A stretch of 50,702 nt of DNA from Rhodospirillaceae bacterium bin65 (GCA_002238725.1 MPMX01000030.1:1-50702); one strand, 5' to 3'. Counted from the stretch's first letter, positions 16,840 to 27,511 are shown. The notes: a model not told the origin generated them from the sequence alone. A program made the numbers and translations.

Positions 16840-17362
16840 TCGCCTCCAGCGTCACCGTCACGCGCGTCCAGCGGGTCCGCATATAGCGGCCCTGGTTCGC
16901 TGTCGCCTCGGTCACCGTCATCGGCGAGACCCCCGCGCCGACCTCTTCCCCGAGCCCGGCCAGCACCCGATTCCAGCGCAGCACGAGCGCGGCGTCATGG
17001 GCGTGCGCATCGCGCCAGCCCTCGACCTCCGCCACGCTCACCGCGTCGGACGGCAGATGTGACGCGCAGCGCTCCATCGGCGGCGCCGGGGTCGGCAAGG
17101 GCGCATCGACGTAAAATTGCAGCCTGCTGGACGGGTCCCATCCGGTGCCCGAGAGGGAAGCATACTTGCGGTCCGCGCTGATCAGGATGTGCGAGATGGC
17201 CTTCGCGCCGAGGCGAACGCTGGTTACGGTGAACTCCTTCGGCTCCCTCCAGTCGTTCTCGGAACGCGCGGCAAAGGTGTGCGAAGCCGGGGACACCGAG
17301 ACCCCGGAATGGGTAGACGTCGTGACAGTCACATCCGCCTCCGGCCGACTGGTCAGCACCAC
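16840..17362 (-). pseudogene. Fragment of a large Calx-beta-like surface adhesin
   Basis: 'GVSVSPASHTFAARSENDWR' and 'PKEFTVTSVRL' follow the repeat pattern of Calx-beta-like adhesin domains ('...SPTSLTFT..NWN.PQTVTVT...'). Further on, 'VSVAEVEGWRDAHAHDAALV', 'RWNRVLAGLGEEV' and 'MTVTEATANQ' match the C-terminal module often seen at the end of such giant proteins. The fragment has no signal peptide and joins frameshifted DUF2285 sequence. An ATG at 17362 exists but is probably fortuitous. Treat it as a remnant. Confidence 0.55.
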
Positions 17363-17694
17363 CCGTGCGGCGGCGTGGAGTGGAGTGCCGCCACGCTTGT
17401 CAGAACCACAAACGCTGGAAGCGTTCGGTCAAAGGGTGACGATGATGAGGACGACTATGCCAACGCCGCGTTCTGCCGGGCTTCTCCCCGCTTCGCTCTG
17501 TGCCATCGTCCCCTCCATCACCCGGTGACCGAACGGTTTCCAAACGCTATCGAAAGACGCTTCCGGGAGGTCCGCAGACGGACACGGCCCATGGGTACCT
17601 TCTAGGACAGAACCTCCATGGACCGAATCCTCTTCGCCATCTTCACACACGAAGACAAACGGCAGGGAATCGCTACCCCTTTCCCCCTGACACA

Positions 17695-17724
17695 TAACAA
17701 TTGTAAGCCTCCGCCGAGGGCCGC
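17695..17724 (+). repeat. Left target duplication and terminal repeat of the IS66 derivative
   Basis: TAACAATT (17695-17702) is the 8-bp target duplication. It is followed by the left inverted terminal repeat beginning GTAAGCCT at 17703. Confidence 0.9.
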
Positions 17725-19425
17725 CTGTACGGTTGGTCGATATTGCCTGAGTGTCCACGATCTTGAAGTGGGCACTTCGGAAGTGTCCACGAAGACCTAA
17801 GTGGACACGATCGTAGATGTCGGTTGATGCGGAGAAGTCGGCTGCGGGAAGCGGCAGCCAGGTTCCCAACCCTCGCCCGCGCCGTCGCTGGAGCGCGGCG
17901 AAGAAGCGCCGGATTGTGGCGGAGACCTACGAGCCCGGGGCTTCGGTCTCGGTGGTTGCCCGGCGTCATGACGTCAATGCCAATCAGGTGTTCACCTGGC
18001 GCCGGCAGTTCCGCGAGGGGGCCGGCGGCGGGTTTCTGCCGGTAGTCGCCGCACCGGCCGGTGCGCCGGAGAGGCCGACGCCTTCCGGGGATACCGGCGC
18101 GCCGGACGCGCCGGAGACAGGACGGATCGAGATCGCGCTGTCCGGCGGCTGCCGGGTGATCGTCGACCGGATGGTCGACGCCTCGGCGCTGGCGCGGGTG
18201 CTTGCGGTCACCGAGACCCTTGAGGTCGTCCCGCGCCGCTGGAAGGTCATCCAGACGGTGCGCGAGAAGTTCGCCTGCCGGGACTGCGAGAGGATCTCGC
18301 AGCCGCCGGCGCCGTTCCACGCCCTGCCGCGGGGCTGGGCCGGTCCCAACCTGCTGGCGATGATCGTGTTCGAGAAGTTCGGGCAGCATCAGCCGCTCAA
18401 CCGGCAGCGCGACCGCTACACCCGCGAAGGCGTCGATCTCAGCCTGTCGACCCTGGCCGACCAGGTCGGCGCCTGCACCGCGGCGCTGAAGCCGCTGCAC
18501 GACCTGATCGAAGCCCATGTGCTGGCGGCGGAGCGGCTGCACGGCGACGACACGCCCGTGCCGGTGCTGGCCAAGGGCAAGACCGATACCGGCCGAGCCT
18601 GGGTCTATGTCCGCGACGACGGACCGTTCGGCGGTCCGGACCCGCCGGCAGCGCTGTTCCATTATTCCCGCGACCGCTCGGGCGATCATCCGGTCGAGCA
18701 TCTGCGGAACTTCGCCGGCATCCTGCAGGCCGACGCCTATGCCGGCTACAATCGGCTCTACGATCCCGGCCGATCGCCGGCGCCCGTGACGGAAGCGCTG
18801 TGCTGGTCCCACGGTCGGAGGAAGTTCTACGAACTCGCCGATATCGCTGCCAACAAGCGGCGCGGCAGGCAAGCATCACCGGTCTCGCCGCTGGCGCTCG
18901 CGGCGGTGAAGCGGATCGACGCCCTGTTCGACATCGAGCGCGAGATCAACGGCCAGAACGCCGAGCGCCGCCTCACGGCCCGCCGGGAGCGCAGCGCGCC
19001 GCTCGTCGCCGAGCTCAAAGCCTGGATGCGCACCGAGCGGGCCGGACTGTCGCGCCACGCCGCCGTGGCCAGGGCGATGGATTACATGCTCAAGCGCTGG
19101 AACGGCTTTGCCCGTTTCCTCGACGACGGCCGGATCTGCCTGACAAACAACGCCGCCGAGAGGGCACTCAGGCCCTTGGCCCTGGGACGAAAATCGTGGT
19201 TGTTCGCCGGTTCCGACCGCGGCGGCGAGCGGACCGCCGCCATGTACACCCTCATCGGCACCGCCAAACTCAATGATATCGACCCGCAGGCCTGGCTCGC
19301 CGATGTCCTCGGCCGGATCGCCGAATTGCCGCAATCCCGGCTGCCAGAGCTTCTCCCCTGGAACTGGAAAGCCCGCCGGCATCCCGCTCACGCCACTTAA
19401 GCCGCGGCCTTCACCGCAGGCTTAC
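17703..19425 (+). mobile_element. IS66-family derivative, 1,723 bp, complete ends
   Basis: The element starts GTAAGCCTCCGCCGAGGGCC (17703) and ends with the inverted counterpart GTAAGCCTGCGGTGAAGGCC (read on the minus strand from 19425). About 18 of 22 end positions match, typical of IS66 terminal repeats. An 8-bp target duplication TAACAATT flanks it on both sides (17695-17702 and 19426-19433), as expected for IS66. It is shorter than a normal element of about 2.5 kb because tnpB and the start of tnpC are missing. One long gene fills it. Within the left end, repeats of GTGTCCACGA and its complement (17751-17815) precede the gene and may be control or binding sites. Confidence 0.9.
17817..19400 (+). 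CDS. IS66 TnpA-TnpC fused transposase
   Basis: This is one uninterrupted 527-residue protein. Residues 1-131 are TnpA-like, with the helix-turn-helix 'AAKKRRIVAETYEPGASVSV' and 'ANQVFTWRRQFREG'. Residues from about 132 are TnpC from 'TETLEVVPRRWKVI' onward, including 'CRDCERISQPPAPFHALPRG', the DDE residues in 'HGDDTPVPVLAKG', 'QADAYAGYN' and 'NNAAERALRPLALG', and the family's C-terminal domain. The middle, meaning all of TnpB and about the first 130 residues of TnpC, is deleted in frame. The junction lies near 18,205. Intact terminal repeats and target duplication suggest the element was active recently, or was moved by a relative acting in trans. It may or may not be catalytically competent. 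Confidence 0.88.
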   Translation: MSVDAEKSAAGSGSQVPNPRPRRRWSAAKKRRIVAETYEPGASVSVVARRHDVNANQVFTWRRQFREGAGGGFLPVVAAPAGAPERPTPSGDTGAPDAPETGRIEIALSGGCRVIVDRMVDASALARVLAVTETLEVVPRRWKVIQTVREKFACRDCERISQPPAPFHALPRGWAGPNLLAMIVFEKFGQHQPLNRQRDRYTREGVDLSLSTLADQVGACTAALKPLHDLIEAHVLAAERLHGDDTPVPVLAKGKTDTGRAWVYVRDDGPFGGPDPPAALFHYSRDRSGDHPVEHLRNFAGILQADAYAGYNRLYDPGRSPAPVTEALCWSHGRRKFYELADIAANKRRGRQASPVSPLALAAVKRIDALFDIEREINGQNAERRLTARRERSAPLVAELKAWMRTERAGLSRHAAVARAMDYMLKRWNGFARFLDDGRICLTNNAAERALRPLALGRKSWLFAGSDRGGERTAAMYTLIGTAKLNDIDPQAWLADVLGRIAELPQSRLPELLPWNWKARRHPAHAT

Positions 19426-19433
19426 TAACAATT
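19404..19433 (-). repeat. Right terminal repeat and target duplication of the IS66 derivative
   Basis: The right inverted repeat ends at 19425 (CTTAC on the plus strand). The second TAACAATT target duplication follows at 19426-19433. Confidence 0.9.
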
Positions 19434-19839
19434 GACGTTACCTGACTGAAGTGCAGGTACACACAAGGGCGGACTCGGGCTCTCGGGGACTTGCCAGCAT
19501 GGAGGGGAAAACTGCGATGGGCCGGTTGCAGAAGCTGTGTCTGCGAAGGGCCACCGACGTTGCCGGTCCGGACGGTCGCCGGCCAGCCGACTAAAACTTG
19601 CAGAAGGGTCGGATGGAGTTTCCAGCAGGTGCCAGGTTGCCGGCGGCGCAGGAGTGAGCGCCCGGATTCGCCCAACGCCGAGCCGTTGGTTCAAGGGAAG
19701 AACCGCGCCGTCCCGTAGCCGCGACCATGAGGGTGGGTCTACGCAATTGTATAGGCACCGCAGCGCAGTACGGTATAGACTGCCGATGGTCGCGTGTCGA
19801 CGGGTCCGGCGCGTTCACGAGATACCGGTGGATTGGATC
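19434..19839. other. Gene-less stretch after the IS66 derivative
   Basis: Open frames here read like antisense shadows, and none carries a recognisable motif. Its far end should contain the promoter of the exported protein at 19840. Confidence 0.4.
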
Positions 19840-20373
19840 ATGTATCGCCTAACCGTCGCCTTCCTTTTGGTCATGGCAGGTAACCTGGCGGTGCCTGCGT
19901 ATTCGGCCGCACCGATCGATCCGTTCGTCGGCGCTTTCGCCGGCGAAGCCAATGTCGAAACCGGCACCGGCATCCAAACCCGTAAGGTCTCTGTCACGAT
20001 CGAGAAATCCGGGCGCGGCTTTTCGGTGGACTGGACAACGCGCATTCCGAAGGCCGGCGGCAAACGGAAGACAAATCGTTTCAAGATTCAATTCATTGCG
20101 GTCAAACGGGGGCCTTTGTATGCCGCCGGCATGCGCCGCACGATGTTCGGCAAGTTGGTGCCGCTCGACCCTCTGCAGGGCGATCCGTATATGTGGGCTG
20201 CGATCCGAGGGCCGACCCTCTTCGTCTACGGCATGCACGTCACGGAAGACGGCGGCTACGAGTTCCAGGTCTATGAGCGCACGGTGAAAGGCGATGACAT
20301 GACGGTCGTCTTCAAGCGCTTCCGCGATGGCAGAATTCTCAAGGACATCACCGCCCATCTGATACGTGAATAG
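19840..20373 (+). CDS. Exported protein of unknown function
   Basis: This 177-residue protein starts MYRLTVAFLLVMAGNLAVPA with a clear signal peptide cleaved near 'AYSAAPID'. The mature part, 'DPFVGAFAGEANVETGTGIQ', 'RKVSVTIEKSGRGFSVDWTT', 'FGKLVPLDPLQGDPYMWAAI', reads as a small all-beta domain of the lipocalin or avidin-like kind often found in periplasmic proteins, but I do not recognise a named family. I picked the ATG at 19840 because the signal peptide begins exactly there; a longer open frame upstream has no coding look. It stands alone between an IS66 derivative and other IS debris. Confidence 0.65.
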   Translation: MYRLTVAFLLVMAGNLAVPAYSAAPIDPFVGAFAGEANVETGTGIQTRKVSVTIEKSGRGFSVDWTTRIPKAGGKRKTNRFKIQFIAVKRGPLYAAGMRRTMFGKLVPLDPLQGDPYMWAAIRGPTLFVYGMHVTEDGGYEFQVYERTVKGDDMTVVFKRFRDGRILKDITAHLIRE

Positions 20374-20823
20374 GCTGCGCAGGGCGCACCCTACCATGGG
20401 CATTCCTTCCGCCGTCGCAGTCGGCAGTCTAGAACGGGAGCGTCAGGCGCTGCGCGATGTATGATCGAGAGATTGCGAGGCGAGAGCCCAGGCTGATGGC
20501 CCCGAGCCATGCGTTGCGCACCGAGATCAACGGCCACATCCGCAAGCGCCTCGCCCGCGACGGCATCACATGAAATTACTACTAAGGAACTTGTAAAATT
20601 ACTAGTACAGACTTCACAAATTTGCTATTAGACGTCGTTTGGCGCAAGTGCTCGTCGGTGATCGGCGCGCAACGCTGTTGATATCATTCGCTTCTAAGGC
20701 GTCAATTTAGGACGCCGGTCAACACCCACATATGTTGTCTGGCTTGGTCACTGGACGCCGATAGGTATGCTGGCCTGTTGTGAATACTACAAACGGAAAG
20801 GTCAAAGGGCCGCGCCGAACAAC
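20374..20823. other. Gene-less stretch with an AT-rich block
   Basis: No gene is supported. Bases 20,570-20,720 are far more AT-rich than the surroundings, with several TTACTA/TAGTAA-like runs, suggesting DNA from another source. A short plus-strand run at about 20,490-20,575 ('HALRTEINGHIRKRLARDG') looks protein-like but is too short to assign. Confidence 0.4.
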
Positions 20824-20895
20824 ACCCAGAAGGTCCTCCGCCGTCTCGTAATCCGCCAGAAGTTCATCCAGAAGCTCAGGTCTCAGTGTCGTCAT
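20824..20895 (-). pseudogene. N-terminal stub of an IS256-family transposase
   Basis: After a perfect AGGAGG and the ATG at 20895 the frame reads MTTLRPELLDELLADYETAE and then DLLG. This is the usual opening of IS256 (mutator-type) transposases, where 'EDGLLKQL...' should follow. Here the similarity stops at once. About 24 codons remain of an approximately 400-residue protein. Confidence 0.6.
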
Positions 20896-20939
20896 CGCAG
20901 GTCCTCCTATAAGAGGTGTTGGACCCACAGCACTCACTT

Positions 20940-21275
20940 ACACAATATATTGGACAGTCTCTGCTGAAGCGCTGGGACGGCTTCGCCCGCGTCATCGACG
21001 ACGGTCGCATCTGCCTGCCGAACAATGCCACCGAGAGGGCGCTACGACCGCTTTGTCTCGGAAGACGGTCCTGGCTGTTCGCCGGATCCGACCGCGGCGG
21101 CGTTCGCACAGCCGCCATGTCCACTCTGATCGGCACCGCCAGGCTCAACGATGTCGACCCCCAAGCCTGGCTCGCCGACGTGCTCGCCCGCATCGCCGGG
21201 ATGCCGCAGGGCCGCTTGTACCAGTTCCTCCCCTGGCACTGGAAGGCCGAACGGGAACAGGCCCTGGCCGCATAG
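20940..21275 (+). pseudogene. IS66 tnpC C-terminal fragment
   Basis: 'LLKRWDGFARVIDDGRICLP', 'NNATERALRPLCLGRRSWLF' and 'AGSDRGGVRTAAMSTLIGTA' are the final quarter of TnpC including the last catalytic glutamate. It is clearly a different copy from the fused transposase at 17.8 kb, with many substitutions. It begins abruptly at about 20,940 and no terminal repeat follows its stop at 21,275. The insertion or deletion that created it also damaged the GDCCVxC gene next door. Confidence 0.8.
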
Positions 21276-21289
21276 CCTGCAGTCCCTGT

Positions 21290-21485
21290 CGTTTACAAGT
21301 ACCGACCTGCACCGGCGGACACGGCATCGTCGCGTACGAGCAATACACGCAGCGATCGCCGGGTCTGGGCCTGAGGACCGCTCCGCAATGACGGCATCCG
21401 TCGGCATCGTCTCAGTCTTGCGGTGACCGCACGCCGGGCAGGTAATGGTGGACTCGAGTGTCACCGATGTCTGCTGCCCCGCCAT
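21290..21485 (-). pseudogene. GDCCVxC-domain protein, broken
   Basis: The minus strand from ATG 21485 reads 'SVTLESTITCPACGHRKTET' and 'MPTDA', then in another frame 'CGAVLRPRPGDRCVYCSY' and 'ATMPCPPVQ'. This is the small cysteine-rich GDCCVxC protein, which occurs near mercury and metal-handling genes. About 20 bases are missing after 'MPTDA', shifting the frame, and the name-giving GDCC has become GDRC. The normal stop is lost into the IS66 fragment. It is a recent-looking pseudogene. Confidence 0.65.
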
Positions 21486-21740
21486 ATCTCGTACCCCGTG
21501 GCTGCGACAAACTACGAGAACGCCGGGGATCACGCTATTACTCTGCCAAGGCGTAAGCGACCCGAACAGGCGGCCCACGCCGGATGGTTACTAGCGAATC
21601 GCCATTCGGCGACGCATCCGCGAAGCGCGTCGAAAGCCCGGCCCCGTCAACGACACGCAGCCCGCGCGGCGTTTGAGCGCGACGGTCAGACCCCTTCCCA
21701 CTTCCGAACCCGGCCCTGTTCCCCGGCGTGTCCTGGGGGT

Positions 21741-22154
21741 TCAGTCCCACGGTCCGTTGCCCACTATCTGCTCGACCGTCTCGCCGACCCTCTGGATGCA
21801 GGGTGGCCTGTAGCGAAACTGCAAGTAGTGATGCACGCCTGCGCGAGACCGCTTCGGGACACGTGCCCAGGTGCAGTAGAGCGGGCCGAAGCGAGTGTAG
21901 CTGACGATTCGCCGGTCACGCTTCCAGTGTTCGAGGGCAATACCGATCCGGCCGTGACCGATCAGCACTGGCGCGGGATTGGTACCGCCGTGCCAGATGA
22001 AATAGACGCCCTTGCCGTCGATCTCCAACGGTTCGACGGCGGCCAATGGCGGCCAGAGACCCTTGTCGAGCCGATACCAATCCAGCTTCAGTGTCGGGTA
22101 CATCGACCGCAGCGCCTGGCCACGAATCTCAATATACCGCGTGGCGGCCGCCAA
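21741..22154 (-). CDS. Hypothetical protein, 'RYIEI...GKGVY' family, copy 1
   Basis: This open frame of 137 codons reads 'RYIEIRGQALRSMYPTLKLD', 'GKGVYFIWHGGTNPAPVLIG' and 'RFGPLYCTWARVPKRSRAGV'. A second, shorter copy of the same N-terminus occurs at 23,165-23,356. In copy 2 the protein starts ATG-CGA-TAC; here the matching codon is ACG (22142-22140), so copy 1 must start elsewhere (TTG at 22154) or has lost its start. The 'GVY.I....NP..V.IG.G' and downstream 'R..H' spacing loosely recall GIY-YIG nucleases, but I do not claim membership. Its function is unknown. Confidence 0.5.
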   Translation of the reverse strand: MAAATRYIEIRGQALRSMYPTLKLDWYRLDKGLWPPLAAVEPLEIDGKGVYFIWHGGTNPAPVLIGHGRIGIALEHWKRDRRIVSYTRFGPLYCTWARVPKRSRAGVHHYLQFRYRPPCIQRVGETVEQIVGNGPWD

Positions 22155-22576
22155 CCAGACGGACGAACGTACGGTGTTCGGGAAGGCCGGGCCCAGAGAG
22201 GCACCCGCATGCCCGGCCTTCCCTGTCGGCCTCCCCGGAGATGAGGTAGGTGGGCCGATTCCGTCTCTGCATATTCTGCCCGACAGGTCTCAACCCGTTC
22301 CGACATCGTTGCAAGGTGCTGCGGACTCGGCGCTCATGCCGAACCGCTCGATCGGGAGCGAAAACCTCGCCCGCGACCGGCCCGATCCAGGTCGCCCGGA
22401 GAGGTCCTGCGCCTGCTGCCACACGATGTTCCGGCCGACCACGCTGCGGTCCGCGCTGCGCCATCTCTGCTACTCAGCCAACGAGGCGCAGTGGCGCCAC
22501 GGCAACGGCCTCGACATCCTGGGCGATTCCTGTTCCGAAGACCCGGTTGCTCGGCGCCGTGAGTGGCGCCGGCCGC
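22155..22576. other. Gene-less stretch
   Basis: Several overlapping open frames exist but none shows a motif or signal. A plus-strand run near 22,435-22,550 ('LRHLCYSANEAQWRHGNGLD') reads protein-like and may be the tail of a lost gene. Confidence 0.35.
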
Positions 22577-23101
22577 CTATTTCGCCGGAACGATGTCCAC
22601 AACCAGCGCCCGCGCGATCCTGCCGCTGGCGTTCTTCCACCAGTGGACGACTCCGGTTCTTTCCAACGCCGTTTCTCCCGCCTTCTTGACCGCGGTGGTC
22701 GCGCGGCCGTCGGCGCCGATCCGGTATTCGGTCATTTCGCCTTCGATGATGTAGGCGACGCCGGGCCGGCCCTGATGCCGGTGCAAGGCGACGACGGCGC
22801 CGGGCTTGAACACGATCTCGCGCGTGCGCAGGACCCGTCCCGAGACGCTGTCGAACTCGCCGTCGAGCGGCACCGTACCGAGCTTCTTGAGGCCGCCGAC
22901 GCCGGACGTCTTCGTCGGCGCCCCGGCGGTCAGCCGGCCCAGGGCGGCTTTCCGCTCGGCCTCGGGCACGACGGTCTGGGCAATGACGATTTCAGCGCCC
23001 GTTCCTGCCGTCCGGACCGCGCCGACATTGTCACCGGCCAGGGCGGCGGCTGGCGCGGCGGCCAGACAGCCCGTCGCAACGAGGCGGATGAAGTTCTTCA
23101 T
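22577..23101 (-). CDS. Exported cupin-domain protein
   Basis: This 174-residue protein begins at the ATG at 23101 with a signal peptide 'LVATGCLAAAPAAALAGDN'. The C-terminal half is a single cupin: 'FKPGAVVALHRHQGRPGVAY' carries the HxH metal-binding pair, and 'EGEMTEYR' with 'GVVHWWKNASG' completes the second motif with its histidine. Single-domain exported cupins of this type often bind a metal and an unknown small molecule. No partner gene is nearby, so the role is open. It lies between the two copies of the RYIEI family. Confidence 0.8.
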   Translation of the reverse strand: MKNFIRLVATGCLAAAPAAALAGDNVGAVRTAGTGAEIVIAQTVVPEAERKAALGRLTAGAPTKTSGVGGLKKLGTVPLDGEFDSVSGRVLRTREIVFKPGAVVALHRHQGRPGVAYIIEGEMTEYRIGADGRATTAVKKAGETALERTGVVHWWKNASGRIARALVVDIVPAK

Positions 23102-23164
23102 GACGGTCGACTCCCGTTTGCGTGGCGGTTCGGAACGAAATATTGGACTTCCGGCCAATTCCGA

Positions 23165-23356
23165 TCAGCGGCCGACCGGCACCGGCGCCGGGTTGGCGCC
23201 GCCGTGCCGGATCGCATAGACGCCCTTGCCGCAGATCTTCGCCGCGTCGATGGCGGCTAGCCGCGACCGGAGACCGTTGTCGAGCCGGCGCCGTTCCTGC
23301 TTCGTTGCGGGACTAAATGACCGGGACGGTTCGGCGTGAATCTCGATGTATCGCAT
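23165..23356 (-). pseudogene. Hypothetical 'RYIEI' family, copy 2, truncated
   Basis: The start ATG at 23356 gives MRYIEIHAEPSRSFSP and later 'GKGVYAIRHGGANPAPVPVG', aligned with copy 1 at 21.7-22.2 kb. A TGA at 23165 stops it after 63 residues, where copy 1 continues for about 75 more. The short product may be non-functional. The pair flanks the cupin gene and points to a duplication with decay of each copy in a different place. Confidence 0.5.
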
Positions 23357-23479
23357 GGCGTCAGCCGACCGGATGGGCGGCGTTTGGCGACTGGGAAGAC
23401 CGGGCAAGGGAGGCACCCGTACGCCCGGCCTTCCCGATCGGCGCCCCCCCGGAGGTAGAATTCAGGGTCGCCGACGTCT

Positions 23480-23563
23480 CTACCGCCTCGCCAGAATGAC
23501 GATCAGGATCGCCACGAGCGCCGGGCCGAAACCCAGCATCACGGAGGTCCAGATCGGGTCCAT
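23480..23563 (-). CDS. Candidate 27-residue membrane peptide
   Basis: The frame MDPIWTSVMLGFGPALVAIL-IVILARR is one membrane helix with a short outside end and a positive inside end. The ATG at 23563 has GGAAG about ten bases before it. The amino-acid make-up is what small regulatory membrane peptides show, and it also resembles the N-terminal anchor of larger membrane proteases such as FtsH, so it could be a broken-off anchor. I give it low confidence. Confidence 0.35.
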   Translation of the reverse strand: MDPIWTSVMLGFGPALVAILIVILARR

Positions 23564-24204
23564 CCTGTTGTGTCTTCCGTGCCGCCCCGGCAGGGCAACG
23601 CACACGCGAGCCTTCGCGCTTCGAGTGAATATCCAGGGCCGAGACCGAGAATCCATGCCATCGCGTCATGCCATTCGGCCTCGACAGGAATCCGTTCCAT
23701 GCTTCCCCTGTCCTGCCGAGTGTGCAATTCCCGATCATGCCTGGCAGCCCAATAGACGATGCGTGCGCAGATCGCATCGACACATCGCGTTCTGCGGACC
23801 TAGCGTTCATTGGCTTGGAGCCCCGGCTTGGCTGTCCCCACCGATCTTTCTGCTCAAAAACGCAGTCAAGAGATCGCCTCTCCATACACCAGTTCATATA
23901 AAAATTGTGTGCCGAATCGAGTGATTTTGATGTCGTTTCGATTTAGATTGGGGTTTTACTCGAAACGGACGCCGCAAGGCGTGTTATCTGGCGATTTGAG
24001 CGTCCCGGCGGACCGCGATACGTGCCGCTTCGGCAGGCAAGAGCCTTGACCATTGTTCGGCGTGCCTATTGAAAGCCGGTCGGCGTTCCAACCCATTGAC
24101 CCACTTGGGTTCCAAGCGGCCTGGGTTCCGGGCCGAACGACAGTCTGGAAGACTGATTCCCGAATCAGCGTCGAAGGCTTTACTCGATCCACGGGGGTCG
24201 GAGG
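23564..24204. other. Gene-less stretch before the katG end
   Basis: Base composition changes sharply here, with a relatively AT-rich patch at about 23,890-23,970. No frame shows a family motif. A short plus-strand frame from ATG 23932 is possible but unsupported. Confidence 0.35.
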
Positions 24205-24233
24205 AGGTCCACGGCGCGTTCCGCCGTGGACCT
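24205..24233. terminator. Strong hairpin after katG
   Basis: There is a perfect 12-base inverted repeat: AGGTCCACGGCG (24205-24216), loop CGTTC, CGCCGTGGACCT (24222-24233). It lies just beyond the katG stop. It has no T-run on the katG side, so it may act as a weak terminator or an RNA-stabilising hairpin. Confidence 0.55.
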
Positions 24234-24245
24234 TCCCGACTGACA

Positions 24246-26513
<2,268 letters not shown>

Positions 26514-26554
26514 TCAGGGGAGCGTAGGTGTCATAATTCTTCGAGTACAACGAT

Positions 26555-26574
26555 GATTATTGGTTATTTTAATC
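26555..26574. promoter_or_regulatory. Candidate OxyR/LysR-type operator
   Basis: GATTA-N10-TAATC lies 35 bases before oxyR and about 115 before katG, in a short AT-rich island. Its symmetry and position suit a binding site for the adjacent OxyR, controlling both genes. It does not spell the full four-part E. coli OxyR consensus. Confidence 0.5.
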
Positions 26575-26608
26575 GTACAATACGAATACTTGCACTCGGA
26601 GGCGTCGG

Positions 26609-27511
26609 ATGAAGCGCCTGCCCACCATGAAGCAGCTCGAGTATCTGGTCGCGCTGGCCGACACGCGGCATTTCAGACGCGCGGCCGAGCGCTGCCACGT
26701 TACGCAGTCCACGCTCAGCGCCGGCATCCGCGATCTCGAGTCGGTGCTTGGCACCGCGGTCGCGGAGCGTTCGAACCGGCACGTGACGATCACGCTTGTC
26801 GGCACGCAGATTGCCGGGAGAGCGAAGGCGCTGCTGCGCGATGCCGAAGAGGTCATGGAGCTGGCCCGGGCCGGCCGCGCGCCGATGACCGGGGAGATGC
26901 GCCTCGGGGTCATCCCGACCATCGGCCCCTTCTTCCTGCCGCATGTCCTGCCAATGCTGAGGGAAAGGTTCCCGGAGCTCACGGTCTATCTCAGAGAAGA
27001 GCAGACGGCCCCGTCGCTCGCCCGGCTGGAGGACGGAGAGGTGGATGCCGCGCTGATCGCGCTGCCCTGCGATACCGGGGATCTTGCCACCGAAATTATC
27101 CTCGAGGACGAATTCCTGTTCGCCTGCGACCGCACGCACGCGCTTGCCGGCGCCGGCGAAGTCCCGCTCGCGGCGCTCGCCGGCGAACCGCTCCTGCTGC
27201 TCGAGGAAGGGCACTGCCTGCGCGGCCACGCGCTCGACGTATGCCGGATGGGCGACCGGAAGGCACGGGCGCAGTTCGAGGCCAGCAGCCTGCACACGCT
27301 GGTGCAGATGGTGGCAGCCGGCATCGGCGTCACGCTCGTGCCGCGCATCGCGGTCGACGCCCGCATCGCCCAGGGGACGGATATCTCGTTTTCTCGACTG
27401 AGCGTTCCCGCTTCACGCCGGATCGGACTGGCTTGGCGCCGAACCTCGTTGAGAGCGGAGGAGTGCCGATTGCTTGCCGGCGCCTTGCGCGAGCCTGCCA
27501 ACACAGCCTGA
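26609..27511 (+). CDS. oxyR: Hydrogen-peroxide-sensing regulator OxyR
   Basis: This is a 300-residue LysR-type activator. The helix-turn-helix is 'FRRAAERCHVTQSTLSAGIR'. The redox pair is Cys203 and Cys212 in 'LLEEGHCLRGHALDVCRMGD', matching the peroxide-sensing Cys199/Cys208 of E. coli OxyR, with the conserved 'EE.HCLR.HAL..C' context. Oxidation forms a disulfide and switches on target genes. The start ATG at 26609 follows GGAGG. The divergent katG is the obvious target, and sodC at 15 kb would feed it peroxide. An inverted repeat at 26555 is the likely operator. Confidence 0.94.
   Translation: MKRLPTMKQLEYLVALADTRHFRRAAERCHVTQSTLSAGIRDLESVLGTAVAERSNRHVTITLVGTQIAGRAKALLRDAEEVMELARAGRAPMTGEMRLGVIPTIGPFFLPHVLPMLRERFPELTVYLREEQTAPSLARLEDGEVDAALIALPCDTGDLATEIILEDEFLFACDRTHALAGAGEVPLAALAGEPLLLLEEGHCLRGHALDVCRMGDRKARAQFEASSLHTLVQMVAAGIGVTLVPRIAVDARIAQGTDISFSRLSVPASRRIGLAWRRTSLRAEECRLLAGALREPANTA

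Noticed and set aside
19690..19720. tRNA-like GGTTCAAG segment
   Set aside because: No acceptor stem or other arms could be folded around it. The same holds for other GGTTCGA-like matches in the window.
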